Part shown: piece after piece, positions 1 through 9,199 of the stretch
How positions within the stretch are numbered: the first letter of the stretch is position 1
How the letters are laid out: every line of letters starts with the position of its first letter
DNA from: Bacteroidales bacterium
GTDB taxonomy: Bacteria > Bacteroidota > Bacteroidia > Bacteroidales > Marinilabiliaceae
Direction of reading: 5' to 3'
Assembly: GCA_024401355.1 (NCBI GenBank)
Contig: JAKSLF010000001.1
Span: forward strand, 1-64,000
Length of the DNA: 64,000 nt
Position numbers and translations under genes: made by a program
The notes under the pieces: model-generated
Seen by the model: the letters and a program-made list of their open reading frames with translations, nothing else
Databases searched by the model: none
Told to the model about the DNA's origin: nothing

Positions 1-284
1 CCATCAGAGATGACGTGGCTGATGAAAGCCTCATCGTTGTTGGCGATTTTATCCTTTACGTCGGCAGTTTTTTCAACGACGTAGTAGGCTTCAGAGACCT
101 TGTTGTTGGCAACGAAGCGGATGCGAGCGTCGTTGTCGCTATTGTATGGCTGTTCAGCCTCATATTTATAGACGGTTACGACAGGGTTGGAGTCGCTGCC
201 AGGAGCCTTTCCGGCTTCCTCTTCGCAAGCTACGAGGGAGAGTCCCAGGAGAGCAGCGAAGGATGCAAATATATATTTTTTCAT
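1..284 (-). CDS. SusCD-associated lipoprotein, 3' end beyond window
   Basis: Minus-strand reading frame open from an ATG at 284 to the left edge, so the C-terminus is missing. The visible 94 residues begin with a lipoprotein signal (MKKYIFASFAAL, then a lipobox LVAC with Cys20), followed by an acidic linker and beta-strand-like sequence. It lies 34 bases downstream of the SusD gene and reads the same way, the usual place for a third surface lipoprotein of a SusCD operon (SusE/F-like or a glycan- or protein-binding protein). The visible part gives no further domain identity. Lipoprotein assignment is firm; ligand unknown. Confidence 0.8.
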   Translation of the reverse strand, partial: MKKYIFASFAALLGLSLVACEEEAGKAPGSDSNPVVTVYKYEAEQPYNSDNDARIRFVANNKVSEAYYVVEKTADVKDKIANNDEAFISHVISD

Positions 285-318
285 ATTCAAAGTCATTAAT
301 AAAGTTTGACCTTATATA

Positions 319-1992
319 TTACCATACGTAAGGAGCGTCGGCGCCTGTAGCATGAGAAGGAGTAGGGTTGTTAGAGCAACCTGAGTTGTAGTTAACCTCA
401 CTCTGAATGATGCAGAGGTTCATCCAATCAGGAGTAGACTCCATATTCCACTGATAGTTAGTAGGGTGGTTAGAGCCTTCGTAGCTACGGATGATACCCT
501 TCTGGAGACGCTTGATATCGAAAGTAGCGAAACCTTCGCCCCAGAGTTCAACACGGCGCTGCCACCAAACCTCGTTGCGGAATGAGCCAGTAGAGCCGTT
601 GTAGTAGGCGTCAGTACGTTCGCCGTACTTGAAGTCAGGGTCGCGCTGAGTAGCCCAGTCGGTCAGCATAGCGATACCTTTAGCCTCGTTCTGCATACCA
701 GCAGCTTCGATTTCGATGAGCTGCATTTCCTCGACACGCATGAGAGGGACAGCAACAGTGAACGCCTGGTACTGGTTGCTATGGATGCCATCCTTAGGGC
801 GGAACTTTACAGGAATACCACCAACGACGCCAGTAGCAGATACGTTGAAACCAGTGTTGGCAAGACCTTCAGGGTCGTCGGAATATTCAGCGAGAGCTTC
901 GATAGCCTCTTCCATAGATTCAGACTCGTCGATAGCGAAATCGACGAAGCACTTGCGACGGAAGTCGTTCTGGCCGATAGTGCTGTAGAGGTGATAGTCG
1001 ATACGCTTAGGACCGACGTAGTTAGCAGAGTAACCACACTCGGAAGGAGATACCTCGACGATCATCTGTGAGCCCCAGCAAGAGTCGGCATCGTTGAGTT
1101 TGATATTATCGTCGGTAGACTTGTAAGTACAACCGAACATCCAAGCATCGTTAGGAGTGTTGAAGCCGTTGGTCTGAGAAGTATATTCATCAGCGTTCAT
1201 AGCGGTGTAGCCCTGCTGAGCGAGCTTAGCGTACTTCTCGGCGTTAGCCCAATCTTCCATAGTAAGGTAAGCGCGAGCCTTGAGTCCGTATACTACAGAG
1301 AGGTCAGGAGTGAACTTATCAGAACGAGTGTAGCCGTCGAGCAATTCTTCAGCCTTGTTGAGGTCGTCGATGATAAAGTCCCACATATCCTTGTTGGAAA
1401 CGCGAGGGTTGTTGGTAGACTGAGCTGTAGTGGTGTTTTCTGTTATGATAGGAACAGTCTCAGAGTTAACATCTGCAGCATAAGTCTTCTGTGCGAACAT
1501 GCGTGCGAGGTCCATGTAGAACATAGCGCGCATAGAGTGTGCGATACCTGCTCCAACCTTCTTGTCGTCGGAAGGGTCAGGACCTGCCATTTTGAGAACG
1601 GCGTTACAGCTATAGATCCATCCATAGTAGTAAGTCCAAGGCATCTGGCAGACAGCGTAGTTAGGTCCGAGTGCGGTACCGCAAGTGTACCAAGTAGTGT
1701 ACCACTCAGAGCCAGAGTCTTCGCAAACGATATCCTGTCCCATCACGTCGCGCTGGAGGAAGAAAGAAGGATATCCGAAGTCGTATGGAGTAGTATCATC
1801 TGTGCCATCGTATGTGAACTGTCCACAGAGTGAGTTGGTGATAGCCTTGACGAAGCTGTTGTATGAGCTTGCGTCAGCAGAAGCCTGGTCGGAAGTGACG
1901 TAGGCTGTCTGTGGGTCTATCTCTTCGATACAGCTCGTTGCAAAAGGAATAACAGCAGTTGCAAGAGCGAGTGACTTTATGATGTTTTTCAT
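319..1992 (-). CDS. SusD/RagB-family outer-membrane lipoprotein
   Basis: 557 residues, normal for SusD-like proteins. The N-terminus has a lipoprotein signal ending FATSC (Cys21), so the mature protein should be anchored at the outer membrane. SusD hallmarks follow: a helical TPR-like core (AGIAHSMRAMFYMDLARMFAQ, here about 150-170), a segment placing children of the operon's ligand over the pore, and a C-terminal region with an aromatic VWWQRRVELWGEGFATFD-type motif. It starts 32 bases after its SusC partner and forms the lid of that TonB-dependent importer. Ligand (glycan, peptide or other) cannot be read from sequence because no degradative enzyme is visible in this operon. Confidence 0.95.
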   Translation of the reverse strand: MKNIIKSLALATAVIPFATSCIEEIDPQTAYVTSDQASADASSYNSFVKAITNSLCGQFTYDGTDDTTPYDFGYPSFFLQRDVMGQDIVCEDSGSEWYTTWYTCGTALGPNYAVCQMPWTYYYGWIYSCNAVLKMAGPDPSDDKKVGAGIAHSMRAMFYMDLARMFAQKTYAADVNSETVPIITENTTTAQSTNNPRVSNKDMWDFIIDDLNKAEELLDGYTRSDKFTPDLSVVYGLKARAYLTMEDWANAEKYAKLAQQGYTAMNADEYTSQTNGFNTPNDAWMFGCTYKSTDDNIKLNDADSCWGSQMIVEVSPSECGYSANYVGPKRIDYHLYSTIGQNDFRRKCFVDFAIDESESMEEAIEALAEYSDDPEGLANTGFNVSATGVVGGIPVKFRPKDGIHSNQYQAFTVAVPLMRVEEMQLIEIEAAGMQNEAKGIAMLTDWATQRDPDFKYGERTDAYYNGSTGSFRNEVWWQRRVELWGEGFATFDIKRLQKGIIRSYEGSNHPTNYQWNMESTPDWMNLCIIQSEVNYNSGCSNNPTPSHATGADAPYVW

Positions 1993-2024
1993 AATAATAA
2001 TCTCCTTGTTATGTTTTCAATTCA

Positions 2025-5000
2025 TTAGAAAGTGACCTGAATACCGCCCATAATAGTACGAGCAGGAGAATACTGAGCGATGCTTTCGCTACCCTCGAAG
2101 TCGTAGCGAGGGTCGAGACCCTGTCGTGCGGCCCAGAAGTTGATGTTTTCGCCAGAGCAGAAGACACGAACCTTAGAGAGTTTAGCGTTAGAGATGATGC
2201 TCTTAGGCAGGCTGTATCCTACGACGAAAGACTGGAAGTTGAGGTAGCTAGCCTTAGTCAACCAACGGTCTGTAGAAGCAGTAGTATACTGGTCGCCATA
2301 CTGCTGACGAGGGAGGTCGGTAGTGGTATTGTTAGGAGTCCACGAGTTAAGAATATCCTTGTGGATAGCGTAACCAGCAACGTAGTCGCCTTCCATGAGG
2401 TTTCTATACTGAGAGTCGTAAACCTTGCCACCGATCTGATAGTCGAAAGTAGTAGAGAGGTCGAATCCGTAGGCGTTGATATTGAGTGCGAAACCGCCGA
2501 ACACCTTAGGGAGAGTAGACTTGAAAGCGTAGCGAGAAGCCTTACCGAGGTCGGTAGTAGTACCTGAACGCTTCTTTCCGGCCTGTGAAGTGTTGTTAGT
2601 AGCGACCTTGCCGCCGAGTGGTGAGAGGTCTTCGTCGTAGTAGAAGAGAGATTCACCCTTATCGTTGACGCCGGCGTAGCTGAAGAGGAATGGAGAGTAG
2701 AGCTCGCCACCTTCTTTGTACCACATCATGATGTTGTTGTTAGTCTCAGCGAAACCGCCATAAGCCTCAGTCTTGAAAGCAGGGAGCTTATCGATGTTAG
2801 TCTTGTTGTGTGAGAGGTTGGCTGAGAGTGAGATGTCGATATCCTTAGTGCGGAAAACGGAACCGTTGAGTACGATTTCGAAACCGCGGTTGCTGATATC
2901 GCCAAGGTTGCCGTAGTAACCACGGAAGCCGTTGGACTCAGGAACAGACATATAGAAGAGGAGGTCTGTAGTCTTCTTGTTGTAGAAGTCGATGTTACCA
3001 GAGAGTCGAGCCTTGAAAGCAGAGAACTCGAGACCAAGGTTCATATTGGTAGTAGTTTCCCAAGTGATGTCTTTATTACCCTTAGTTCTAAGAGTTGGAG
3101 CCATCTCTTTTTCGTCGACAGCAGAGAGATCATAGGAGTCGGTATAGTACCAGAAGTAGCTTTCGCTGAGGTTGTCGTTACCCTGCTGGCCGACCGAAGC
3201 CTTAAACTTAAGCATGTTGAGCCAAGAGATGTTGTCGAGGAAGCTTTCCTTAGAGAGGATCCAAGCGCCGCCTACAGACCAGAAGTTACCCCAACGGTGG
3301 TTCTTGTCGAAACGGCTAGAAGCGTCGCGACGGAATGAACCAGAGAGGTAGTATTTCTCGTCGTAGTTGTACTGGAGGCTAGTGAAGTAACCTTCGACGT
3401 TGTATTCGCGGAGGTAAGACTTAGAGTCGTACTTATTGTTAGCAGCGGCGTTGATTTCCTGAATAGCAGGAGAGAAGAGGCCCTGTGCAGTAGCGCGGAG
3501 GTGCTTAAGTTTCTGGTCGTAGTACTCGTGACCGATGAGCCAGTTGAAGTTGTGTACGTCGGCGAATGTATTATAATAAGTAAGAGTCTGCGAATTGTTG
3601 GTACGGAGGTAAGCTTCGTTAGTCTTTTCGATTTGTCCGTTTACGCCAGCCTTAGGACCATAGATGCTGCTCTGGTAGTCGGAGTGCTGAGTGAAATCGA
3701 GAGTAACGTTGCTAGTAGCGTTGAAACGGAGCCAAGGGCAGAAATCGACATCGGCAGTGAAAGTGCCGTTGAGGCTGTTGATTTCCTTAGTATCGTTGTT
3801 GTAGTTGTTGGCGCCGAGTGGGTTACCAGTCTGCAAGAAAGCTCGGTTGTCAGGGTAGTCGAGACCTGCGCGACCGAAGTCGTACTGTGGGTTACCATTA
3901 TCGTCGGTACGGATAACGACGTTGCCCTTTTCGTCAACGACACGTACATAAATAGGATAGATAGGAGCTATCATAGAAGTATAGTACATGAGGTTGATAG
4001 AGCCGAGTGAAGACTTGTCGAGGTTAGGGCTAGACTTCTGGTTGGCGTGAACGTAACCGACGTTAGCACCTACCTTGAGCCAGCTCTTAGCCTGGTAGTC
4101 GGCCTTGATACGAGCGGCGATACGTTCGTATCCGGAATGAGCGATGATACCGTCGTCCTTGAGGTAGCCGAAAGACATGTAGTAAGCGCCTTTTTCAGTA
4201 CCGCCATTGATGCTTATGGTATATTCCTGTCGGAGAGCGCGGTTGTATGCTTCGTCCTGCCAGTCGTCGGCTGTATAGTAGTAAGAGTCGCCGTTGCTAC
4301 CTTTCTTCTGGTAGCCGAGAGTAGCCTTAGGGTTGAGCTTACCATCTATGCCGATGAGCTGTTCGCCTTCAGGCACGGTGAAGATCTGGTAGCCGAGGTG
4401 GCCGAGCATCTGCTTGTTGGCGTTGATGTTGGCCTTTTCGGCAGTCTGACCCTGTCCGTAGTAGTAGAGGTTATAGTATTTAGCGTATGCAGTTTCGTAG
4501 TAAGTGCCAGGGTTGTCGATAGTCTCGTAGTCGTGAATAGCACGAGTGTTGGCACCCCATTTAGCTTCGACATTGATCTGTGCGTCGCCAGCCTTACCGC
4601 GCTTAGTGGTAACGATGATGACACCAGCGGCGCCACGAGCACCGTAGAGTGAAGCGGAAGCGGCATCCTTGAGTACGCTGACAGACTCGATGTCGTCGGC
4701 AGGGATGTTGGAGAGGTTGTCAGGGTAAGGAGCACCGTCGACGATAACGAGTGGATCGGTTTCGGCATACATAGATGCGATACCGCGGATGTTGAGTTTA
4801 CCATCGTTAGAACCTGGTGCGCCGTTAGATCCACGCATCTGGAGACCTGCAACGGAACCAACGAGTGCTTCGCTTACGTTGGTAGTAATTTTCTTAGAGA
4901 GTTCTTCGGAACGAACTACTGCGGCGGAACCGGTGAAGGCTTCCTTTTTAGTTGTACCGAAAGCGACGACCATGACTTCGTCGATTTCCTCGGAGTCAGG

Positions 5001-5285
5001 TGAGAGTGTAACGTTGATTACAGAGCGGCCGTCGTTAGGCTGTTCCTGTTCCTGAAGGCCGATGAATCGGTAGACGATAGCTTCGGCGTCGGCAGGGACG
5101 CTGATAGTGTATTTACCATCGAGGTCGGTGACGGTACCGTTGGCGGTGCCTTTCACCATGACTGCCACACCTGGGATAGGCAGTCCGTCGTCGCCGATAA
5201 CTGTACCGGAGATGGTTTTATTCTGAGCTACGAGAGTGGCGCAGGCAAAAACCAGAAACGACATTAGTAGTAATAGCTTTCGCAT
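2025..5285 (-). CDS. SusC/RagA-family TonB-dependent outer-membrane transporter
   Basis: 1086 residues. Order: signal peptide (about 1-20, ending VAQ); carboxypeptidase-D regulatory-like beta domain (about 22-105, with SGTVIGDDGLPIPGVAVMV); the SusC TonB-box region (EVMVVAFGTTKKEAFTGS, about 113-130); plug domain with LKDAASASLYGARGAAGVI; and a long beta-barrel ending in an aromatic residue (GGIQVTF), as expected for outer-membrane insertion. It is the first gene of the operon with the SusD gene and the lipoprotein. It imports a ligand captured by SusD using TonB energy. A -7 box lies about 87 bases upstream. Confidence 0.96.
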   Translation of the reverse strand: MRKLLLLMSFLVFACATLVAQNKTISGTVIGDDGLPIPGVAVMVKGTANGTVTDLDGKYTISVPADAEAIVYRFIGLQEQEQPNDGRSVINVTLSPDSEEIDEVMVVAFGTTKKEAFTGSAAVVRSEELSKKITTNVSEALVGSVAGLQMRGSNGAPGSNDGKLNIRGIASMYAETDPLVIVDGAPYPDNLSNIPADDIESVSVLKDAASASLYGARGAAGVIIVTTKRGKAGDAQINVEAKWGANTRAIHDYETIDNPGTYYETAYAKYYNLYYYGQGQTAEKANINANKQMLGHLGYQIFTVPEGEQLIGIDGKLNPKATLGYQKKGSNGDSYYYTADDWQDEAYNRALRQEYTISINGGTEKGAYYMSFGYLKDDGIIAHSGYERIAARIKADYQAKSWLKVGANVGYVHANQKSSPNLDKSSLGSINLMYYTSMIAPIYPIYVRVVDEKGNVVIRTDDNGNPQYDFGRAGLDYPDNRAFLQTGNPLGANNYNNDTKEINSLNGTFTADVDFCPWLRFNATSNVTLDFTQHSDYQSSIYGPKAGVNGQIEKTNEAYLRTNNSQTLTYYNTFADVHNFNWLIGHEYYDQKLKHLRATAQGLFSPAIQEINAAANNKYDSKSYLREYNVEGYFTSLQYNYDEKYYLSGSFRRDASSRFDKNHRWGNFWSVGGAWILSKESFLDNISWLNMLKFKASVGQQGNDNLSESYFWYYTDSYDLSAVDEKEMAPTLRTKGNKDITWETTTNMNLGLEFSAFKARLSGNIDFYNKKTTDLLFYMSVPESNGFRGYYGNLGDISNRGFEIVLNGSVFRTKDIDISLSANLSHNKTNIDKLPAFKTEAYGGFAETNNNIMMWYKEGGELYSPFLFSYAGVNDKGESLFYYDEDLSPLGGKVATNNTSQAGKKRSGTTTDLGKASRYAFKSTLPKVFGGFALNINAYGFDLSTTFDYQIGGKVYDSQYRNLMEGDYVAGYAIHKDILNSWTPNNTTTDLPRQQYGDQYTTASTDRWLTKASYLNFQSFVVGYSLPKSIISNAKLSKVRVFCSGENINFWAARQGLDPRYDFEGSESIAQYSPARTIMGGIQVTF

Positions 5286-5371
5286 AAATTTATAGAGGTT
5301 TAATTAATTTTCTAGTTAAGAGTCTTTTTCGATTTGAAAGCAAAAAGGTGTTTTTTCTTTCACTACGAATG

Positions 5372-5379
5372 CAAATTTA
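5372..5379 (-). promoter_or_regulatory. -7 box for the first SusCD operon
   Basis: On the minus strand this reads TAAATTTG, a full match to the Bacteroidota -7 consensus TAnnTTTG, and would give a 5' UTR of about 80 bases before the SusC ATG at 5285. No TTG is seen at the -33 spacing, so activation by a regulator is plausible (inference). Confidence 0.55.
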
Positions 5380-5422
5380 GTGTTGTGTATATTTATTAGT
5401 TTTAATATGGCGTTAAACTTGC

Positions 5423-5896
5423 TTAAATAGGAACAAATTTCACATGATTTAAATGTAATGTCGCAATAGGTATGTGTTGCGGGAGGAAAAAAGTGTGTGT
5501 TAGTGTGTTATGTGTGTGAGTTGGTGTGAGGTTGTGATTGTTGTGATTGTTGTGGTGTGTAATGTTGTTGTTGAGTGGCTTGCGGAGAGAGTGTCTGAGC
5601 AAGTTGCACCAGAATGCGATAGCTGCGCCACGTGCGGTGCGGTATCCGAGTCGTCGAGCAGCGATGCGCCAATGTCGGAGCAGTCGTGGCTGTTTGAGCT
5701 GTCGTGCGACGATAGCGTTGGCTCGTGAGAAAGTGGAGCGGTTGCTCTGCTGTCGGATTGTGCGAGGGTTGTGTGGCCGTGAGATTGTGTAGGTGAAGAC
5801 CTTGTTGTTTCTTACTGTGAGTGCGATGGCACTACGTCGGAGTTTGCGACGAGCAACAGCAAGAAGAGAGGAAGAGGTCAATGTGATCTGGGCCAT
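5423..5896 (-). CDS. Arg-rich small protein with His/Asn/Thr-rich tail, unknown function
   Basis: 157 residues. The first ~108 are compact and strongly basic (RRKLRRSAIALTVRNNK; RHWRIAARRLGYRTARGAA). They contain NPRTxxQQxxRxxF at about 45-58, a motif I associate with small Bacteroidota proteins of the DUF6266 type, though the rest does not clearly match that family. The last ~45 residues are low-complexity Asn/His/Thr repeats encoded by GT-rich DNA, so the original stop may have been lost and the frame extended. A near-consensus promoter sits just upstream. It could bind nucleic acid (inference from charge). I do not recognise a function; the gene is probably real because start, promoter and conserved-looking core agree. 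Confidence 0.5.
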   Translation of the reverse strand: MAQITLTSSSLLAVARRKLRRSAIALTVRNNKVFTYTISRPHNPRTIRQQSNRSTFSRANAIVARQLKQPRLLRHWRIAARRLGYRTARGAAIAFWCNLLRHSLRKPLNNNITHHNNHNNHNLTPTHTHNTLTHTFFLPQHIPIATLHLNHVKFVPI

Positions 5897-5922
5897 TGTT
5901 AAATTTATTCGAATAATGAGTG

Positions 5923-5953
5923 CAAAGATACGAAAAAAATACGTGATTTCAAA
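5923..5953 (-). promoter_or_regulatory. Promoter of the Arg-rich small gene
   Basis: Minus strand: TTTTG, 19 bases, TATCTTTG. Both elements match the Bacteroidota -33/-7 consensus at ideal spacing, with the start ATG (5896) about 20 bases after the expected transcription start. Confidence 0.75.
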
Positions 5954-5969
5954 ATTTGTTATTTGAAAT

Positions 5970-6025
5970 GTGTGGTATTGCGTGGGTTGTGGGTGTGGTA
6001 TTGTGAGGTTGGAGGTGTGGTATTG
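5970..6025 (-). repeat. Three direct repeats of CAATACCACAC upstream of a promoter
   Basis: Plus-strand GTGTGGTATTG occurs exactly three times, at 5970-5980, 5993-6003 and 6015-6025, with starts 23 and 22 bases apart (about two helical turns). The copies sit directly upstream of the -33 element of the Arg-rich gene's promoter, the position of activator or repressor sites. The surrounding DNA is GT-rich, so a simple-repeat origin is possible. Confidence 0.6.
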
Positions 6026-6062
6026 TTGGGGTAGGAATAGGGTGAAGTTCCGATAAATGGAG

Positions 6063-6884
6063 TTATTTGGGTATATATGTTTTTTCTTCGTTGATCATAA
6101 TCATGACGCTTTGTGAGATGTATGTGCAGACGAAACCGTATCCTCCTGTGATGTTGTCGTAGACGGGGAAGACGTTGTCGAAATAGGGGTCGGTTTCGCT
6201 TTTGAAGTTGTCTCTGAGACTTTTTTCGTAGATGTACATTTCGTCGGCATATTTTCTCATTTCGACGAAAGCGCTGTCGCGATGGTGGATGTCGTCATGT
6301 GTGTTAATTTCGTAGTGGGAGTATGCTTTGGGAAGTTCAGAGAAGCCGCCGATGACATTGTTGTCGTAGGCGAGTCCGTGTCCGTATTTGGTCATGTGGA
6401 ACCGACAATAGTCTTGTGGAGATTCGTTGAAGAAGTAGAAAGTGAGTATGTGATACCAGTCGTCATTTTTTTCGTAGACCACGGAGTCGAGCTGGAGTGG
6501 TGAAGGGAAAGACGATGGTTTGGAATATGCTGTACCTAGTGACTTGCTGACAGCTTTGAGGCTATATTTTCTGTTAGTATCGATGTGATAATCTTTAGCG
6601 TCGAGAGTATAGTGGATATCGTCGATAGTGTGGCATTCGGCCACTTCTTCACCATCTTCACAGAGGAAGAGAGTGACATCTGCGAGGACTGGGTCGCCAT
6701 ATCCGTCGGCAGGTGAAGTGGAGCGAGTGACAGATGCCTCGACACCATTTTGTGGTGAGATGTAACCAATGAGAGCGAGTTTGTCGCCAGGGTATTTATA
6801 AGAGTATCCGTGTACGTCGCTTTCTATTTCACAAGATGTAAAAGCGAGAATGGCGGTCAGGAGAGTTGCGATAAAAATTTTCAT
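6063..6884 (-). CDS. DUF4249-family outer-membrane lipoprotein
   Basis: 273 residues from the ATG at 6884. This start is preferred over an upstream in-frame one because it begins a lipoprotein signal (MKIFIATLLTAILAFTSC, Cys18). Beta-rich body with LALIGYISPQNGVEA near the start, typical of DUF4249 proteins, which accompany TonB-dependent receptors lacking a SusD partner. The start overlaps the receptor's stop by four bases (ATGA), indicating translational coupling. Likely role: surface accessory subunit of the receptor. The family's ligand is not established. Confidence 0.85.
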   Translation of the reverse strand: MKIFIATLLTAILAFTSCEIESDVHGYSYKYPGDKLALIGYISPQNGVEASVTRSTSPADGYGDPVLADVTLFLCEDGEEVAECHTIDDIHYTLDAKDYHIDTNRKYSLKAVSKSLGTAYSKPSSFPSPLQLDSVVYEKNDDWYHILTFYFFNESPQDYCRFHMTKYGHGLAYDNNVIGGFSELPKAYSHYEINTHDDIHHRDSAFVEMRKYADEMYIYEKSLRDNFKSETDPYFDNVFPVYDNITGGYGFVCTYISQSVMIMINEEKTYIPK

Positions 6885-9199
6885 AATGTGAAAGTATATG
6901 TTAGAGTTGGGAGTATGGAGAACATGGCTATTTGTCTCATTCTTCCGGTACCTTTGTCGAAGAACATAGCAGTGGCGTTGTTTCGGGCGTAGAGGTTGTA
7001 GATGTTGGCGGTCCATTTGGACTTATGTCCGTGTGGTGTGACTCTTTCGTATGTGGTTGAAAAGTCGAGCCTATGGAACAAAGGCAGTCTGTAGTTGTTG
7101 ACAGACAGATAGACACCGTAACCTCCATTTTTTCTATCATAGGTTATATATCCGACGGGCAGAGTAACAGGAGTGCCTGTGGAGAGTGCGAAATTGGCGG
7201 ATGCGGACCAATTGTTGTTGAAACGCCACAAGCCGAGGAGGTTGATATCGTGAGTTCTGTCGTAGATGAAAGTGTACCATCTGTTGAAGTTGATATCCTT
7301 GAATCTGCGTTGGCTTTTGGAGAGAGTATAAGAGAGATTGATGTTGAGTTTTCGGATGTCGGCAGCAGCCATAAGCTCGATGCCTCTGGCTCGTCCGATG
7401 CCGCCGGTATTGACACTTTGTTCGATGCTGAGGACACTTTCGGACTCGTCGATAGGAGTGTGATATTCGATGAGGTTGTTCATTTTTTTGATGAAAGCTT
7501 CGATCGAGAAATTGATTTTTTTGTCTTCGTTGCCGTAGAAGAGACCGACAGCGACCTGTCGGGCGTGTTGCGGTTTGAGATGTCGGGTGGAAGCCAGCCA
7601 TATTTCCTTTTCCATGGCGTCGTTGTTGTTGACGACGACGTGGTTGAACTGGTTCATGACAGTAAAGTTGGCTTTGAGAGACATTTTGGGTGAGAGGATA
7701 TATTTAGCAGCGAGTCGAGGTTCGACTCTATAGTAGTTGGTATCGCGGCAGAAATATGCGACAGTACGCAATCCGGCTTCGATGCTGGCCTTGTCGGACA
7801 GAGTCAGTTCGTCGGAGAGGTAAACGGCTGCTTCGACAGACTTGGCAGGTTTATCGCTACCGATGATGCTGTCGATGTCGTTGACGATATCATTTTCCTT
7901 CAGTACATGGCTCATTCCTGGGCAGAATCTGTAGGCGGAGAGTTCGAGTCCGGTTTTCAGTCGGTTGTGATGTCGTTCTATTTCGATTTTGCTTTGGAAA
8001 GTGAGATCCTTGATGTTGGTTTCAATTTCTACTTCGTTGACCCTTTTCTGTTTGCCGATGCTTTCCTCGTAGTCATCCATATTATTGTGATATGTGGAAG
8101 CGGAGAAAGAATTGCGCCAGAAAGTACCTCCGAAATCGGACAGGAGAGTGAGAGAGAGTCCGGTGTTGTAGACGGTGAGTTTGCTAAGCTCGTATTCCTT
8201 TTCTCCTGTATATGCGACGTATCTGTTGCAGAATTTCTGCATGTCGTTGCCATGGAAGAAAGAGAGAGAAAGTCTGTGTGTGTTGTTGGGTTTCCATGTG
8301 AGCTTAGCATTGACATCGTAGAATCTGTAGTTGTCATAGCTGCCAACTCCAGTATTTTGCATTTCGTGCTTATCTTTGAGTTGGAAAAGGTCGTAGTATG
8401 AAGTTCTGCCGGCCATAATGAAGGTGAGTTTGTTGCCGATAGGAGTTTCAATCATGAGACCAGACGAGAGCAGTCCGACATCGGCCTTGAATCCGAAATT
8501 GTCGTTGCTACCATCTTTGGTAACGATGTCGATGATGGAAGAAGTGCGTCCGCCAAATTGTGCTGGAAACCCGCCTTTATAGAGGTCAGCCTTTTTTACT
8601 ATATTGGTATTGAACATGGAGAGGAATCCGCCGACATGGTTGGTGCTGTAAATTTTAATGCCGTCGAGCAGGAAGAGATTTTGTCCTCTGTCTCCACCTC
8701 TGACGTAGATATTGGAGTATCCTTCCTTGCCGGTATTGACACCGGGGAGGAAGCTGACAGCCTTGATGAGATCGGGTTCGCCGGTAAGCGAAGGAATGGC
8801 TCTGATTTGTTCGGAAGTAACAGTCTGTCGGCCCATGAGGACATGTTCTCTCTGTGACCTGACAGTGGAGACGGTAACTTCTTTGATTTGAGTTTCTTTA
8901 TGGTGAAGTGAGACGACAATGCTAGTGTCGGCACAAAGTCTTATGGTATTGCAGTAGGGGTCAAATCCAACAGATGATATGGTGAGTTTGACCTCGCCGA
9001 CGTCGGTCAGCAAAGCAAAATGTCCGTAATTGTTGGATGTGGTACCTTTGCCGCTAGAAATGTCGACACAGGAGGCGAATGGAACGATTTCGCCGTCGGA
9101 ATCACTTATGACGATTCCGGACAAAGTTACCTTTTGTGCGTTTGACAACAAGCAAGTCATTATCAAACAGCACAAAAGGGTTGTTTTTATGTTATTCAT
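6881..9199 (-). CDS. TonB-dependent receptor with carboxypeptidase-regulatory-like domain
   Basis: 772 residues. Signal peptide (about 1-21, SNAQ), CarboxypepD_reg-like domain (about 24-107, LSGIVISDSDGEIVPFASC), plug domain (IPSLTGEPDLIKAVSFLPGV; YVRGGDRGQNLFLLDGI) and a beta-barrel ending TLTYTFTL. It is shorter than SusC proteins, lacks the SusC-type plug signature and has no SusD neighbour; a DUF4249 lipoprotein takes that place. It overlaps both neighbours (8 bases with the upstream lipoprotein, 4 with the downstream one), so the three form one coupled operon. Substrate unknown; receptors of this type often take up metal chelates or peptides, but the sequence does not decide. Confidence 0.93.
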   Translation of the reverse strand: MNNIKTTLLCCLIMTCLLSNAQKVTLSGIVISDSDGEIVPFASCVDISSGKGTTSNNYGHFALLTDVGEVKLTISSVGFDPYCNTIRLCADTSIVVSLHHKETQIKEVTVSTVRSQREHVLMGRQTVTSEQIRAIPSLTGEPDLIKAVSFLPGVNTGKEGYSNIYVRGGDRGQNLFLLDGIKIYSTNHVGGFLSMFNTNIVKKADLYKGGFPAQFGGRTSSIIDIVTKDGSNDNFGFKADVGLLSSGLMIETPIGNKLTFIMAGRTSYYDLFQLKDKHEMQNTGVGSYDNYRFYDVNAKLTWKPNNTHRLSLSFFHGNDMQKFCNRYVAYTGEKEYELSKLTVYNTGLSLTLLSDFGGTFWRNSFSASTYHNNMDDYEESIGKQKRVNEVEIETNIKDLTFQSKIEIERHHNRLKTGLELSAYRFCPGMSHVLKENDIVNDIDSIIGSDKPAKSVEAAVYLSDELTLSDKASIEAGLRTVAYFCRDTNYYRVEPRLAAKYILSPKMSLKANFTVMNQFNHVVVNNNDAMEKEIWLASTRHLKPQHARQVAVGLFYGNEDKKINFSIEAFIKKMNNLIEYHTPIDESESVLSIEQSVNTGGIGRARGIELMAAADIRKLNINLSYTLSKSQRRFKDINFNRWYTFIYDRTHDINLLGLWRFNNNWSASANFALSTGTPVTLPVGYITYDRKNGGYGVYLSVNNYRLPLFHRLDFSTTYERVTPHGHKSKWTANIYNLYARNNATAMFFDKGTGRMRQIAMFSILPTLTYTFTL

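Noticed and set aside
4047-4652. 201-residue plus-strand frame inside the first SusC gene
   Set aside because: Val/Ser/Glu-rich shadow of a strongly coding minus-strand gene; no start context, promoter or recognisable fold.
5490-5585. GT-rich tract as a CRISPR-like or tandem repeat array
   Set aside because: Irregular simple sequence without repeat/spacer structure and no cas genes; treated as low-complexity tail coding.
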